DNA of 64,000 nucleotides, taken from assembly GCA_018432235.1 (NCBI GenBank), contig JAHDLO010000008.1, positions 1-64,000 on the forward strand. The letters run 5' to 3'. Positions 7,640 through 16,632 of the stretch are shown piece by piece; within the stretch, counting starts at the first letter, position 1; every line of letters begins with the position of its first letter. The notes below the pieces were generated by a model. It saw nothing but the letters and a program-made list of their open reading frames with translations, did not search any database and had not been told where the DNA came from. Origin of the DNA: Clostridiaceae bacterium (GTDB taxonomy: Bacteria > Bacillota > Clostridia > Peptostreptococcales > Natronincolaceae). Both the position numbers and the translations under genes were made by a program.

Positions 7640-9163
7640 ATGAGTAATTATATATTGGAAATGAAGGACATTGTGAAGGAGTTTCCAGGTGTAAGGGCTT
7701 TGGACAGTGTATGTCTGAATATAAAAGCAGGAGAGATACATGCTTTAGTTGGGGAAAATGGAGCCGGTAAATCTACCTTAATGAAAGTTTTAAGTGGGGT
7801 TTACCCCTATGGCAGCTACGAGGGCGAAATCATTATTGACGGTAAGCCCCAAAAGTTTAGCAATACAAAGGAAAGCGAGTCTGCAGGCATAGGCATTATA
7901 TATCAGGAGCTGACTTTGGTTAAGCAGATGAATATATGTGAAAATATTTTTCTAGGAAATGAATTTAATAGCCATGGCATCATAGATTGGAATAAAGCAA
8001 TGCGGGAGACAAAGCGACTACTGGAAATGGTTGGTTTGAATGATAGCCCGGATACTAAAATAGTGAATCTGGGAATTGGCAAGCAACAGCTGGTGGAAAT
8101 TGCTAAATCTATTTCTAAAAACGTCAAGCTTCTAATATTGGATGAACCCACCGCTGCTTTAAATGAAAATGACAGCGAAAATTTGCTGAACATTATCCGC
8201 CGCTTTAAACGTGAAGGCATCAGCTGCATATATATCTCCCATAAGCTGAAGGAGGTAAAGGCCATAGCCGATAGAATAACCGTAATTAGAGACGGTAAAA
8301 CAATAGAAACCTTCGACAATGATGCCAGTGTCAGTCAAGATAGAATAATTACCGGCATGGTAGGCAGGGAGATTACACAGTTGTTTCCCAGAAAGGTGCA
8401 TACTCCCGGTGAAACTCTGATGAAGGTAAAAAATTGGACGGTATATAATCCTGAGGTTCCCGATAAAAAGCTAATAGATGATGTTAGCTTTGAGGCGAGA
8501 AAAGGAGAGATTTTAGGCTTGGCGGGCTTAATGGGGGCAGGAAGAACCGAGCTGATGATGAGTCTCTTTGGTGCCTATGGAGAGAAGATATCGGGAGAAG
8601 TTGAAATTGAGGATAAGACCGTAAAAATAAAGGAACCTAGAGATGCCATTAAAAATGGACTGTGCTATCTATCAGAGGACAGGAAAAAGAATGGCCTTGT
8701 CTTAATGATGGATATTAAAGAAAATATAACCCTTGCCAGCTTGAAGCAGATTGCAGGCATTAAGGGGATAAACGAAAATGAAGAAATCAAGGTTGCTAAT
8801 AACTATGTTAAGGCTTTAAAGATAAAGACACCCTCTCTGGAGCAAAAGGCCAGGAACCTCAGCGGAGGTAATCAACAAAAGGTAGTTATTTCTAAATGGT
8901 TGATGGCAAGTCCTAAGATTCTGGTTTTAGATGAGCCGACAAGGGGAATAGACGTCGGGGCAAAAAATGAAATATATAATATTATCAATGACCTTGTGGA
9001 TCAAGGTGTCAGCATTATTATTATATCTTCAGAGCTGCCTGAAATCTTAGGCATAAGTGATAGAATACTGGTGATGCATGAGGGGAAATTCACAGCAGAG
9101 CTTGACTGGCAGGAGGCGAATCAGGAAAAAATCATGCACTTTGCCACTGGTGGAGGACATTAA
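7640..9163 (+). CDS. xylG: Sugar ABC importer, double ATPase subunit
   Basis: This 507-residue protein carries two ABC ATPase domains in tandem, as in XylG/RbsA/MglA. The first has Walker A GENGAGKST at 38-46, signature region LGIGKQQLVEIAKS and Walker B LLILDEPTAAL. The second has a divergent P-loop GLMGAGRTEL, as usual in this family, then LSGGNQQKVVISKWL and VLDEPTRGIDVG. It powers uptake through the permease encoded next. The ATG is taken nine bases after AAGGTGG; an in-frame TTG two codons earlier is less likely. It shares an operon with xylF upstream and xylH downstream. Confidence 0.93.
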   Translation: MSNYILEMKDIVKEFPGVRALDSVCLNIKAGEIHALVGENGAGKSTLMKVLSGVYPYGSYEGEIIIDGKPQKFSNTKESESAGIGIIYQELTLVKQMNICENIFLGNEFNSHGIIDWNKAMRETKRLLEMVGLNDSPDTKIVNLGIGKQQLVEIAKSISKNVKLLILDEPTAALNENDSENLLNIIRRFKREGISCIYISHKLKEVKAIADRITVIRDGKTIETFDNDASVSQDRIITGMVGREITQLFPRKVHTPGETLMKVKNWTVYNPEVPDKKLIDDVSFEARKGEILGLAGLMGAGRTELMMSLFGAYGEKISGEVEIEDKTVKIKEPRDAIKNGLCYLSEDRKKNGLVLMMDIKENITLASLKQIAGIKGINENEEIKVANNYVKALKIKTPSLEQKARNLSGGNQQKVVISKWLMASPKILVLDEPTRGIDVGAKNEIYNIINDLVDQGVSIIIISSELPEILGISDRILVMHEGKFTAELDWQEANQEKIMHFATGGGH

Positions 9164-9192
9164 CAGTAGTTATTTTAGGAGGTGGAGATAAT

Positions 9193-10425
9193 ATGATAGA
9201 AAACATGAAGACGGAAAAGGACCTTGATCAAGCGGGTAAGGATAAAAAGGCTCTTGAAATCATAAAGCTGTCGATAAAAAATAATATAAGACAATACACC
9301 ATGTTTATTGCATTAATTGGTATTATGATAATATTTTCTATGCTAAGCAATGTGTTTTTAACCCCTAGAAACCTGTCTACACTATTTCTCCAAACAGCCC
9401 ATATCGCGATATTGGCCTGCGGGGTAGTGTTGGTGATAGTTTCAGGGAATATAGATTTATCAATAGGTGCTGTGGTGGGCTTGACAGGAGCAGTCGCAGC
9501 AATTCTGCAGGCAAGATACGGCCTGGGTATTGCCCCGGCAATACTGATAACACTGATTGTGGGAGCAGTGATCGGACTTTGGCAGGGGTACTGGGTAGCC
9601 TATAAAAATGTACCGGCCTTTATAGTTACACTGGCGGGAATGATGATATGCAACGGTCTTTTGCTGGGGGTAACGAGGGGTGAGACGACGGCCACCAGCA
9701 GCACCTTCAATAAAATAGGTCAATCCTATTTGCCCACATTGTTTGTGGAAAGCACGCCCAGGGATATGATTCCCCACGACACAACAATAATTATCATGCT
9801 GGTTGTCATTGCCGCATATTTATTCTTTGAGTTTCGAAATCGCAAGGAGAGAATCAGCTATGGTTTCGATGTATTGCCTAAGACCTTTTTCTTCTTAAAG
9901 CTGGCCTTGGTCATTGGGCTGATTGCTACAGTTTTTATCATAATGGCATTGTATTTAGGTCTTCCCTATTCTATACTTATATTAATGGTAATTGGTGGAT
10001 TGTACACCTTTATTACTACCAAGACAACCTTTGGGCGACATGTTTATGCCATAGGAGGAAATAGGGAGGCTGCAAAGCTTTCGGGTATTAATATCAAGAA
10101 TAGGATTCTTATGATATTTGTTTCCTCAGGAATTCTAGGCGCTATTGGTGGTATTATATTTACTGCTCGGGTTGGTTCTGCTGCTGCTTCGGCAGGACAA
10201 AGCATGGAGCTGGATGTTATTGCTGCAGCAATTATAGGGGGTACCAGTACCCTTGGAGGAGAAGGAACCATTATAGGTGCTATCATCGGTGCACTTGTCA
10301 TGGCCACCCTTAACAACGGCATGCTGTTGCTGGACGTTGGAACAACCCAACGTTTAATCGTTAGGGGCTTGGTTTTATTGGCGGCTGTATGGATAGATAT
10401 TTCCTCCAGAAAGAAAAATAATTAA
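9193..10425 (+). CDS. xylH: Sugar ABC importer, permease subunit
   Basis: This 410-residue integral membrane protein belongs to the branched permease family of RbsC/XylH, with about ten or more hydrophobic segments. The typical motifs are VSGNIDLSIGAVVGLTGA near the first third and the late AIIGGTSTLGGEGTIIGA loop that contacts the ATPase. It is longer than RbsC and has the extra middle segments usual for XylH. A GGAGGTGG site precedes the ATG. The gene sits 29 bp after xylG and 23 bp before the kinase, so all four genes form one unit. It forms the membrane channel of the sugar importer. Confidence 0.92.
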   Translation: MIENMKTEKDLDQAGKDKKALEIIKLSIKNNIRQYTMFIALIGIMIIFSMLSNVFLTPRNLSTLFLQTAHIAILACGVVLVIVSGNIDLSIGAVVGLTGAVAAILQARYGLGIAPAILITLIVGAVIGLWQGYWVAYKNVPAFIVTLAGMMICNGLLLGVTRGETTATSSTFNKIGQSYLPTLFVESTPRDMIPHDTTIIIMLVVIAAYLFFEFRNRKERISYGFDVLPKTFFFLKLALVIGLIATVFIIMALYLGLPYSILILMVIGGLYTFITTKTTFGRHVYAIGGNREAAKLSGINIKNRILMIFVSSGILGAIGGIIFTARVGSAAASAGQSMELDVIAAAIIGGTSTLGGEGTIIGAIIGALVMATLNNGMLLLDVGTTQRLIVRGLVLLAAVWIDISSRKKNN

Positions 10426-10448
10426 ATTGTATAAAAGGGGGCCTTTTT

Positions 10449-11393
10449 ATGTATGTTGGTGTAGATGTTGGGGGTACCAAAATAGCTGCTGGGCTTGTAA
10501 GCTTTGAGGGCAGTCTTCTAAAACAAAAGAGTATTTTAACCAAGGCAGAAAGGCCCTTTGAAATAGTTGTAAAGGATATCATAGCCTTAATTAAGGAGAT
10601 TACCTCAGAGCTGGCTGACGATGAACTGAAGGGCATTGGCGTAGGCATACCGGGAATCGCTGATAAACAAACCGGCAGAGTTTTTGAATGCGTCAACCTT
10701 GGCTGGAGGCTGGTTCCTCTTAGACAGGTGCTGGAGGAGGAATTTAAGCTGCCGGTATATGTTGAAAATGACGCATCTGTTGCAGGTCTGGCAGAGTATA
10801 CCGTGGGCTCCCTTAGGGGAACCACTAATTCTATATTAATCACCTTGGGTACCGGGGTAGGAGGAGGATTTATAATAGATGGCAAACTCTACAGTGGCAC
10901 CAACGGCCTTGCTTCAGAGATAGGGCATATGGTGGTGGGGGACAATTTTTATAAATGTAATTGCGGAAAAACAGGCTGCTTGGAGACCTTTACATCAGCT
11001 TTAGCTTTAATTAATTACACGAAGAAGCTCCTTGCAGAGGAGGAGATGGCTTCTCCCCTCAGGGATTACATTGGTGAGCGGGAGGAGGCGCTGAATGCCA
11101 AGCTGATATTCGACCTAGCTAAGCAAGGTGATTCACTAGCTTTAATGGCTGTAAACCGATTGGTAAAATATTTGGCAATAGGCATCAGTAATTTGGTATA
11201 TACCCTTGATCCGGAGATAATTTCTCTAGGGGGTGGCGTATCCAAGGCTGGAGATTATCTACTTAATCTTTTGAAGGCAAAGGTAGAGGAAATAAAGATT
11301 TTTAAGGACGTGCCTTCTGCAAGGTTGGTGCTGGCAGAGCTGGGAAATGAAGCCGGCATAGTGGGAGCCGCAATGCTTTGTAGATTTAGTTAA
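10449..11393 (+). CDS. ROK-family sugar kinase
   Basis: This 314-residue cytoplasmic kinase has the ATP-binding start VGVDVGGTKIAAGLV, a sugar-binding ENDASVAGLAEY, TLGTGVGGGFIIDGKL, and the ROK zinc motif CNCGKTGCLE near residue 177. There is no N-terminal helix-turn-helix, so it is a kinase rather than a ROK repressor. It probably phosphorylates the imported sugar or glucose released from it. Bacterial glucokinases of Firmicutes (GlcK) look similar, but xylose itself normally needs a xylulokinase, so its place after a xylose-type importer leaves the true substrate open. An AAAGGGGG site precedes the ATG. Confidence 0.88.
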   Translation: MYVGVDVGGTKIAAGLVSFEGSLLKQKSILTKAERPFEIVVKDIIALIKEITSELADDELKGIGVGIPGIADKQTGRVFECVNLGWRLVPLRQVLEEEFKLPVYVENDASVAGLAEYTVGSLRGTTNSILITLGTGVGGGFIIDGKLYSGTNGLASEIGHMVVGDNFYKCNCGKTGCLETFTSALALINYTKKLLAEEEMASPLRDYIGEREEALNAKLIFDLAKQGDSLALMAVNRLVKYLAIGISNLVYTLDPEIISLGGGVSKAGDYLLNLLKAKVEEIKIFKDVPSARLVLAELGNEAGIVGAAMLCRFS

Positions 11394-11409
11394 TAGATGA
11401 AATATAAGG

Positions 11410-11440
11410 CTGAGGGATGAAAATCCTTAAGTCTTTTTTT
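11410..11440 (+). terminator. Probable terminator of the sugar operon
   Basis: CTGAGGGAT and ATCCTTAAG pair around a GAAA loop with one mismatch and one wobble, followed by GTC and seven T. Confidence 0.6.
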
Positions 11441-11851
11441 ATGGGAAATTTGCATAATACCATTGGAGCCTAGGGGTAATAACATTTAATAGTTTAATTA
11501 ATTAGCCCGTGGGGCACTAAGGAGGAAACCTTTGACCTTGTATAAACCTACCTAATCTCAATTATGCAATTTCCTCAAATAATAATAATTATTTTTTATA
11601 AAAATTTAACCTTTAAACCAAGAGGATTAATGAACTTTCTGTTGAATACATTTTTGTGAGCAATTTTCTGTAGCCTAGACATTCCAGTAAATAGAGCAGC
11701 GAATGTAAAAATGGTTATACTGACTTTTATTTGCATTTTTTCTAAAAAATAAACGGTGGAATATTTTCTCAAAAAGGTGTATATTGTATAGTGAAACATA
11801 AGTAAATAACCTAAGCAGAAAAGAAAACCAACAGTAATGGAGGACAGGAAA
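11441..11851. other. Intergenic region, nothing recognised
   Basis: About 410 bp of AT-rich sequence. Short minus-strand frames here lack a binding site and have no coding character. The control region of the activase operon must lie at the right end, but no clear promoter pair was found. Confidence 0.5.
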
Positions 11852-12847
11852 GTGAAAATCGGAATACCTCATAGCTTACTTTATTTTTATTATTATCCTC
11901 TATGGAAGACCTATTTTGAAACCTTAGGATTTGAAATTATAACTACGCCACCAACCTCCAAGGAAATTGTAGATAAGGGAGTAAAGAACTCAGTGCCGGA
12001 GCTATGTGTGCCAATAAAGGTTTATATTGGACATGTATTAAAGCTGGTGGAGTCTGAGGTGGACTTTATATTTGTGCCACGTTTTGTATCCATACAAAAG
12101 GGTCAATACTTTTGTCCTAAATTTATGGGTTTGCCGGAAATGATCAGACATTCCTTCAAGGGCATAGAGGAAAAAATGCTAATGCCATCTATTGAAGCTA
12201 ATGATGAAAACATAGCAACCATGATGAATTTTAAAATTTTTGAAGAAAAATTTGGAATCTCAACAAAGGAAAACAAGCTTGCTTTGGAAAAGGCGAAAAG
12301 GGTTTGGATTAGCTTTAGAGCGTATTGTAGAGAAGGTTATTCAGCATCGGAGGCCAGTGACCTTGCCATGGGTAAGGCAGTGGAAAAGCAGTTGACGATA
12401 GAAAGCAGCAACAACCTTACAATCGGTCTTGTAGGCTACGTCTATAATATCTATGACCCCTATATCAGCTTGGATATATTTAAACGCCTAAGGGAGATGG
12501 GAGTCAACGTCAAAACCTTTGAAATGCTCTCTGAGGCAGAAATGAATAAGCAGCTGAAAAAGCTGTCTAAAAATCTCTTCTGGACCTTCAGCGACAAGCT
12601 GTTGGCAGCAGGATATTCTTTTTACGAAAATCAGGAGATAGACGGATTGATTCACGTCACCGCCTTTGGCTGCGGCCCCGACTCTATGCTGGGTAAGCTC
12701 TTGGAAATAGATTCCGCGACATATAATAAGCCCTTTATGACGGTTAGAGTTGATGAGCATTCCGGTGAAAACCATTTGCAAACAAGAATTGAAGCCTTTG
12801 TTGATATGCTGAAAAGAAAAAAAATGAGACAAAAAAGAGGTGCTTAA
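11852..12847 (+). CDS. Acyl-CoA dehydratase activase-related protein (first of two paralogues)
   Basis: This 331-residue protein starts VKIGIPHSLLYFYYYPLWKT, a typical opening for proteins described as 2-hydroxyacyl-CoA dehydratase/activase related (DUF2229 group). The GTG start is preferred because GGAGG lies seven bases upstream; the in-frame ATG at 11837 overlaps that site. Conserved cysteines occur in PELCVPIKVYIGH, YFCPKFMG and AFGCGPDSML, which could bind an iron-sulfur cluster or replace one. It forms a tight operon with a related 363-residue gene and an ATPase activase. The precise reaction is unknown for this family; a role in an ATP-driven electron transfer or cysteine-linked repair is inference only. 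Confidence 0.75.
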   Translation: MKIGIPHSLLYFYYYPLWKTYFETLGFEIITTPPTSKEIVDKGVKNSVPELCVPIKVYIGHVLKLVESEVDFIFVPRFVSIQKGQYFCPKFMGLPEMIRHSFKGIEEKMLMPSIEANDENIATMMNFKIFEEKFGISTKENKLALEKAKRVWISFRAYCREGYSASEASDLAMGKAVEKQLTIESSNNLTIGLVGYVYNIYDPYISLDIFKRLREMGVNVKTFEMLSEAEMNKQLKKLSKNLFWTFSDKLLAAGYSFYENQEIDGLIHVTAFGCGPDSMLGKLLEIDSATYNKPFMTVRVDEHSGENHLQTRIEAFVDMLKRKKMRQKRGA

Positions 12848-12849
12848 GG

Positions 12850-13941
12850 ATGAAGGTCTCCTTCCCATATATGGGAACTACAGTAGTATATAAAAAGCTT
12901 TTGGAGCTGCTGGGTCATGACGTTATTATGCCCCCAAAGCCAAGTCAGCGGACTATTAATTTGGGAGTAAAATATAGTCCTGAATTTGCATGCTTTCCAT
13001 TAAAGGTAATAATGGGTAGTTATTTTGAGGCAATAGAGAAGGGAGCCGAGGTAATCATTACCTCCGGAGGCCATGGCCCCTGTCGTGCAGGCTTTTATGA
13101 GCAGGTCCATCAAAGGATTCTAAAGGAAGAGGGCCTTCCGGCGAAGTTTATGGTCTTTAATTCAATGTTTAGAGATTTTAATAATTTTTATGATAATATC
13201 ATTACCCTAAAGGGAAAAAATTCATGGTTGAAGGTAAGCAGGTCATTGCTGCTTGTCTACAATATGACTAAAAAGCTGGATAAGCTGGAAAAACAGGTGC
13301 AGACCATCAGGGCCTATGAAGTAAAAAAGGGTGAGACAACAAGGGCCTGGGAAAAAATTCAGGATTTATTTGATAGGGCTTATACGAAAAAAGAGCTTGA
13401 AGGGGCTTATGCTGAAGGCAAAAAGCTACTGGATGACATAAAGCTTATAGAGGTACCGGAGGAAAAGAAGCTAAGAATAGGAATAGTAGGTGAAATCTAC
13501 GTTGTTATGGAATCCTCCATTAACATGAAGATGGAGGAGCTTTTAGGAAATCTTGGGGCAGAGGTGGAGAGGTCCCAATATTTATCTCAGTGGATAACCT
13601 ATAATGCCATTCCCAGCTTTATAAACAAAACCCATGAAACTGAGATTTTAGAAAAGGGTGGCAGATATCTGCCTATTCAAATTGGTGGTCATGCAAAGCA
13701 AACCATAGGACATATCGTAGACTATAGCGAAAGAGGCTTTGACGGTGTGGTGCATTTGATGCCCTTCGGCTGTTTGCCAGAGCTGGTTTCTCAGAGTATA
13801 GTGCCTAAAATTACTGAGGAATTAGGTATTCCAGTACTAACGCTGGCAATAGATGAACAGATGGGTACTGCAAATAACACAACCAGAATCGAAGCCTTTA
13901 TAGATTTAATTAAGGGTAAAAGAGCTAAGAAAATATCATAA
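12850..13941 (+). CDS. Acyl-CoA dehydratase activase-related protein (second paralogue)
   Basis: This 363-residue protein begins MKVSFPYMGTTVVYKKLLELLGH two bases after the preceding stop. It shares the same architecture: an N-terminal half with EFACFPLKVIMGSYFEA and a GGHGPCRAG motif, and a C-terminal half with HLMPFGCLPELVSQSI, an arrangement reminiscent of HgdB/BcrC-type dehydratase subunits. The cysteines in FACFP, GPCRAG and FGCLPE are cluster-ligand candidates. Its neighbours suggest the first gene, this one and the ATPase act together. In many Clostridia similar modules are fused into one protein of more than 1400 residues; here they are separate. Confidence 0.75.
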   Translation: MKVSFPYMGTTVVYKKLLELLGHDVIMPPKPSQRTINLGVKYSPEFACFPLKVIMGSYFEAIEKGAEVIITSGGHGPCRAGFYEQVHQRILKEEGLPAKFMVFNSMFRDFNNFYDNIITLKGKNSWLKVSRSLLLVYNMTKKLDKLEKQVQTIRAYEVKKGETTRAWEKIQDLFDRAYTKKELEGAYAEGKKLLDDIKLIEVPEEKKLRIGIVGEIYVVMESSINMKMEELLGNLGAEVERSQYLSQWITYNAIPSFINKTHETEILEKGGRYLPIQIGGHAKQTIGHIVDYSERGFDGVVHLMPFGCLPELVSQSIVPKITEELGIPVLTLAIDEQMGTANNTTRIEAFIDLIKGKRAKKIS

Positions 13942-13960
13942 TCACAAGGGGATGAATTCA

Positions 13961-14920
13961 TTGAAGGAATATTATCTAGGAATAGATGTCGGATCTGTTA
14001 GTACAAATCTTGTAGTAATAGATGAAGCATGCGAGGTCCATTATAGTGCTTATATACGTACCAATGGACAGCCCTTAGATTCAGTAAAAAAAGGCATAAG
14101 AGAAATGAAAAATTCTCTGCCGTCAGATATAAAAATCAAAGGAGTAGGCAGCACGGGAAGTGGTCGTCAGCTAATTGGTGTAATGGTGGGAGCTGATGTG
14201 ATAAAAAATGAAATTACTGCTCACGCCACAGCAACGGCTCATGTTGTGCCGGATGTAAGGACTATTTTTGAGATCGGCGGTCAGGATTCTAAGATTATAA
14301 TTATAGAGAATCAGATGGTTGTAGATTTTGCCATGAACACCGTATGTGCTGCCGGGACGGGCTCCTTCCTTGACCATCAATCTGAGCGCTTAGGCATACC
14401 TATCGAGGAGTTTGGTGCAATGGCCCTAACTGCCAACAGAGATGTGAGAATAGCGGGTCGCTGTACGGTTTTTGCAGAGTCCGACATGATTGCAAAGCAG
14501 CAGTTCGGATTTTCAAAGGCGGAAATCATTAAGGGGCTTTGTGAAGCCTTAGTACGTAACTATATCAATAACCTGGGTAGAGGGAAAAGGCTAGAGCCTC
14601 CCTTTGTTTTCCAAGGGGGAGTTGCTGCTAACATAGGGATTAAGACAGCCTTTGAAAAGGAAATAAATCATGAGGTTATCATTCCAAAGCATCACAATAT
14701 CATGGGGGCAATAGGCTCTGCTATATTGGCGAAGGAATATATAGAGGAATCGGGAGCTAAAACCAACTTCAGAGGCTTCGAGGCGGCGGATTTAGATTTT
14801 GAGCCCTCCACCTTTGAATGCGGAGGCTGCTCCAATAACTGTGAGATTATCAAGGTGGAAATGGATAAAAGGGTGGTTGCCATGTGGGGTGACCGCTGCG
14901 GAAAGTGGACAAATTTATAA
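13961..14920 (+). CDS. BadF/BadG/HgdC-type ATPase, acyl-CoA dehydratase activase
   Basis: This protein of about 319 residues is an actin-fold ATPase. It shows LGIDVGSVSTN near the start, GSTGSGRQ, the adenosine-site FEIGGQDSK, and the two cysteines in TVCAAGTGSF (C129) and AGRCTVF (C168) that in HgdC bridge a shared [4Fe-4S] cluster at the dimer interface. A C-terminal cysteine group (CGGCSNNCEI and DRCGKW) is an extra feature. A TTG start is preferred because AAGGGG lies nine bases before it; the ATG at 13952 abuts that site with no spacer. Known activases use ATP to drive one electron into a dehydratase. No canonical dehydratase subunit pair is next door. Confidence 0.85.
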   Translation: MKEYYLGIDVGSVSTNLVVIDEACEVHYSAYIRTNGQPLDSVKKGIREMKNSLPSDIKIKGVGSTGSGRQLIGVMVGADVIKNEITAHATATAHVVPDVRTIFEIGGQDSKIIIIENQMVVDFAMNTVCAAGTGSFLDHQSERLGIPIEEFGAMALTANRDVRIAGRCTVFAESDMIAKQQFGFSKAEIIKGLCEALVRNYINNLGRGKRLEPPFVFQGGVAANIGIKTAFEKEINHEVIIPKHHNIMGAIGSAILAKEYIEESGAKTNFRGFEAADLDFEPSTFECGGCSNNCEIIKVEMDKRVVAMWGDRCGKWTNL

Positions 14921-14954
14921 AAATGTAAAGGCGGCCGAGAAAAAGCCCCATAAA

Positions 14955-14992
14955 AAATCAGTACACGCTTACAGCAGGGTACTGATTTTTTT
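14955..14992 (+). terminator. Terminator of the activase operon
   Basis: AAATCAGTAC and GTACTGATTT form a perfect 10-bp stem followed by T residues. The 5' arm is preceded by an A run, so it may also work for the minus-strand gene beyond. Confidence 0.85.
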
Positions 14993-15056
14993 ACATATAA
15001 CGAATAAAATAGCTAATTATAATTCAAGTAAAAGGTCCTAAAATTGCTTAGAGAAG

Positions 15057-15620
15057 CTAATTCAGTCCAGCCACATATGCCTCCAGCTCCTCCAGCAATG
15101 CGACATATTTTTTTTCTGTTTCAGCACTTTTCAAAGGTCCTTTTGCTGCTTCAAAGCGTTCTTCCATTTCTGCTAAAGCTTCCTGATTAAGCTTTTCATC
15201 TGCAAAGGTGAAGATTGCATTGTCCTCTTTATCTATATGTCTGTATAAGAGGTCGGTATAGCAGATGGCATTCGCTATGATATCCACCTTTGCTTCTTCA
15301 TTGCCCTTTTCAGCTGCAAATAATGCCTCCTCCAGAGTCTTAATAAAAAGCCTGCCAAGATCGTGCTCCGCCAGCATGCCGAAAATTGGCCCCTGCTTTA
15401 TGGCAGGACCAAGCTCTTCTGACATTACTTCAAATAATATATCCTCCTCTTTGCCATGGTGAAACTTATCTGCATAGCTTCTTATAAAATCAATGGCCTT
15501 ATGGAAGCCCTCATAATAGACCTCCTTAGTTTTAAAGGTATGTAGACATAAACCTCTAACAACCTTCAGCATTCTTAAAATGTATTTATGCTCCTCCATC
15601 AGTACCTGTATAGCCTTCAT
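15057..15620 (-). CDS. Hemerythrin-domain protein
   Basis: This 187-residue cytoplasmic four-helix-bundle protein has ligands of a di-iron centre: H11, the HHGKEED motif (H54, H55, E58, E59), H86 in AEHDLGR, and H128 with E132/D133 in RHIDKEDN. Bacterial hemerythrins bind O2 or NO, or buffer iron, and in anaerobes often protect oxygen-sensitive enzymes. An AGGAGGAT site precedes the ATG. It is transcribed away from the DUF1385 gene, and the shared upstream region contains Crp/Fnr-like half sites, which fits an oxygen- or redox-linked role. No extra sensory domain is attached. Confidence 0.93.
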   Translation of the reverse strand: MKAIQVLMEEHKYILRMLKVVRGLCLHTFKTKEVYYEGFHKAIDFIRSYADKFHHGKEEDILFEVMSEELGPAIKQGPIFGMLAEHDLGRLFIKTLEEALFAAEKGNEEAKVDIIANAICYTDLLYRHIDKEDNAIFTFADEKLNQEALAEMEERFEAAKGPLKSAETEKKYVALLEELEAYVAGLN

Positions 15621-15671
15621 TTATATTATCCTCCTCATATTAGCTTTTGATGTTATTATACCCGAAGACTT

Positions 15672-15729
15672 TGTGAGACTATGTGATAGAAATCAATTTT
15701 AAATAGGCTTGCCCTTGATATTTATCACA
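15672..15729. promoter_or_regulatory. Crp/Fnr-like half sites between the hemerythrin and DUF1385 genes
   Basis: TGTGATAGAAATCAAT (15682-15697) matches TGTGA-N6-TCACA at eight of ten positions and the Fnr consensus TTGAT-N4-ATCAA at nine of ten. Another TGTGA lies at 15672 and a TCACA at 15725. The Crp/Fnr gene 3 kb away is the obvious candidate regulator. Confidence 0.4.
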
Positions 15730-15803
15730 TATTGCTTTTGAAATCCAAATAATTGGCTTATAATTGTAATATAGTTTGTCAGTATATATGAGGATGTGAT
15801 CAG

Positions 15804-16553
15804 ATGAAGTTAGGCGGTTATTCCCACACCAGGGGTATAACATTTTTTTGCGATGTTTTAAAGGTAAGGGCATTAAGAAAAAATAATGGCGAAATTGACT
15901 ATAAGCTGAAATGGATTTTACCCCCGGGTTGGTTAAGGCGCATTGGAAAAAACAAGTACCTCAGTGTACTTCTAATTATATATTATCAATGGAGGGCCTT
16001 TGATTTAAAGCTTAAGCTACTGGTGACAGCTTCCCTTGCCGTTACTTTTCTGGAGGAGCTTTTGCAGATACCGATTCTGGACTATATCATTCCTAGCTAT
16101 GGATGGGAATGGTGGCAGCTTGTTTTTCTAATTCCGTTGATCATACTGATGATACCAAGGCTTATGACGCTCTTTAGATATCATGGTGCAGAGCATAAGG
16201 TAATTAATTGCTACACTAAGCACGGCTATGTAAGCTTCCATATGGCAAAGGCAGCACCTAGATTTAATAAGCGCTGTGGCACAAATCTGGTAACGCTGTT
16301 TATTATGCTTTATGGCATGCTATGGGCTATAAATCTCGATACAATTGCCATGACTTTTGCCGCATTTTTATTGGCATTGCTATTGGTAAGGCGGCTTTCA
16401 GAGATTAATAACGAAAAATGGGAAAGGTATTTTAATCTGATGCAATTTTTTACAGTATGGGAGCCGAGGGATGCGGAGCTAGAGCTTGCCGTAAAGGCCT
16501 TTTCGGCTCTGCTGGAAAGTCATTATCTGTATCAAAGAGAGGTTTCAAAATAG
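15804..16553 (+). CDS. DUF1385 membrane protein (YqhQ type)
   Basis: This 249-residue membrane protein carries the family hallmark FRYHGAEHKVINCY at about residues 129-142, followed by RFNKRCGTN. It has four or so hydrophobic segments in the second half and a basic N-terminal region. It is shorter than Bacillus YqhQ. The biochemical role of the family is not established; the conserved histidines, cysteines and glutamate suggest metal binding. GAGGAT lies eight bases upstream of the ATG. It is divergent from hemerythrin and shares its control region. Confidence 0.82.
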   Translation: MKLGGYSHTRGITFFCDVLKVRALRKNNGEIDYKLKWILPPGWLRRIGKNKYLSVLLIIYYQWRAFDLKLKLLVTASLAVTFLEELLQIPILDYIIPSYGWEWWQLVFLIPLIILMIPRLMTLFRYHGAEHKVINCYTKHGYVSFHMAKAAPRFNKRCGTNLVTLFIMLYGMLWAINLDTIAMTFAAFLLALLLVRRLSEINNEKWERYFNLMQFFTVWEPRDAELELAVKAFSALLESHYLYQREVSK

Positions 16554-16632
16554 CTGACGTGAATTCGATAGCATAGAGGATTTTATAAATTGATGTAGAA
16601 GAAATTAAAGTACTGCGATGGGAGGTGTTAGA

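Noticed and set aside
11596..11872. Two overlapping minus-strand frames of 65-67 codons upstream of the activase operon
   Set aside because: No ribosome binding site, AT-rich composition typical of random frames, and no recognisable motif.
14799..15041. 80-codon plus-strand frame overlapping the end of the activase ATPase gene
   Set aside because: It is an out-of-frame shadow of a real gene and runs through the operon terminator.
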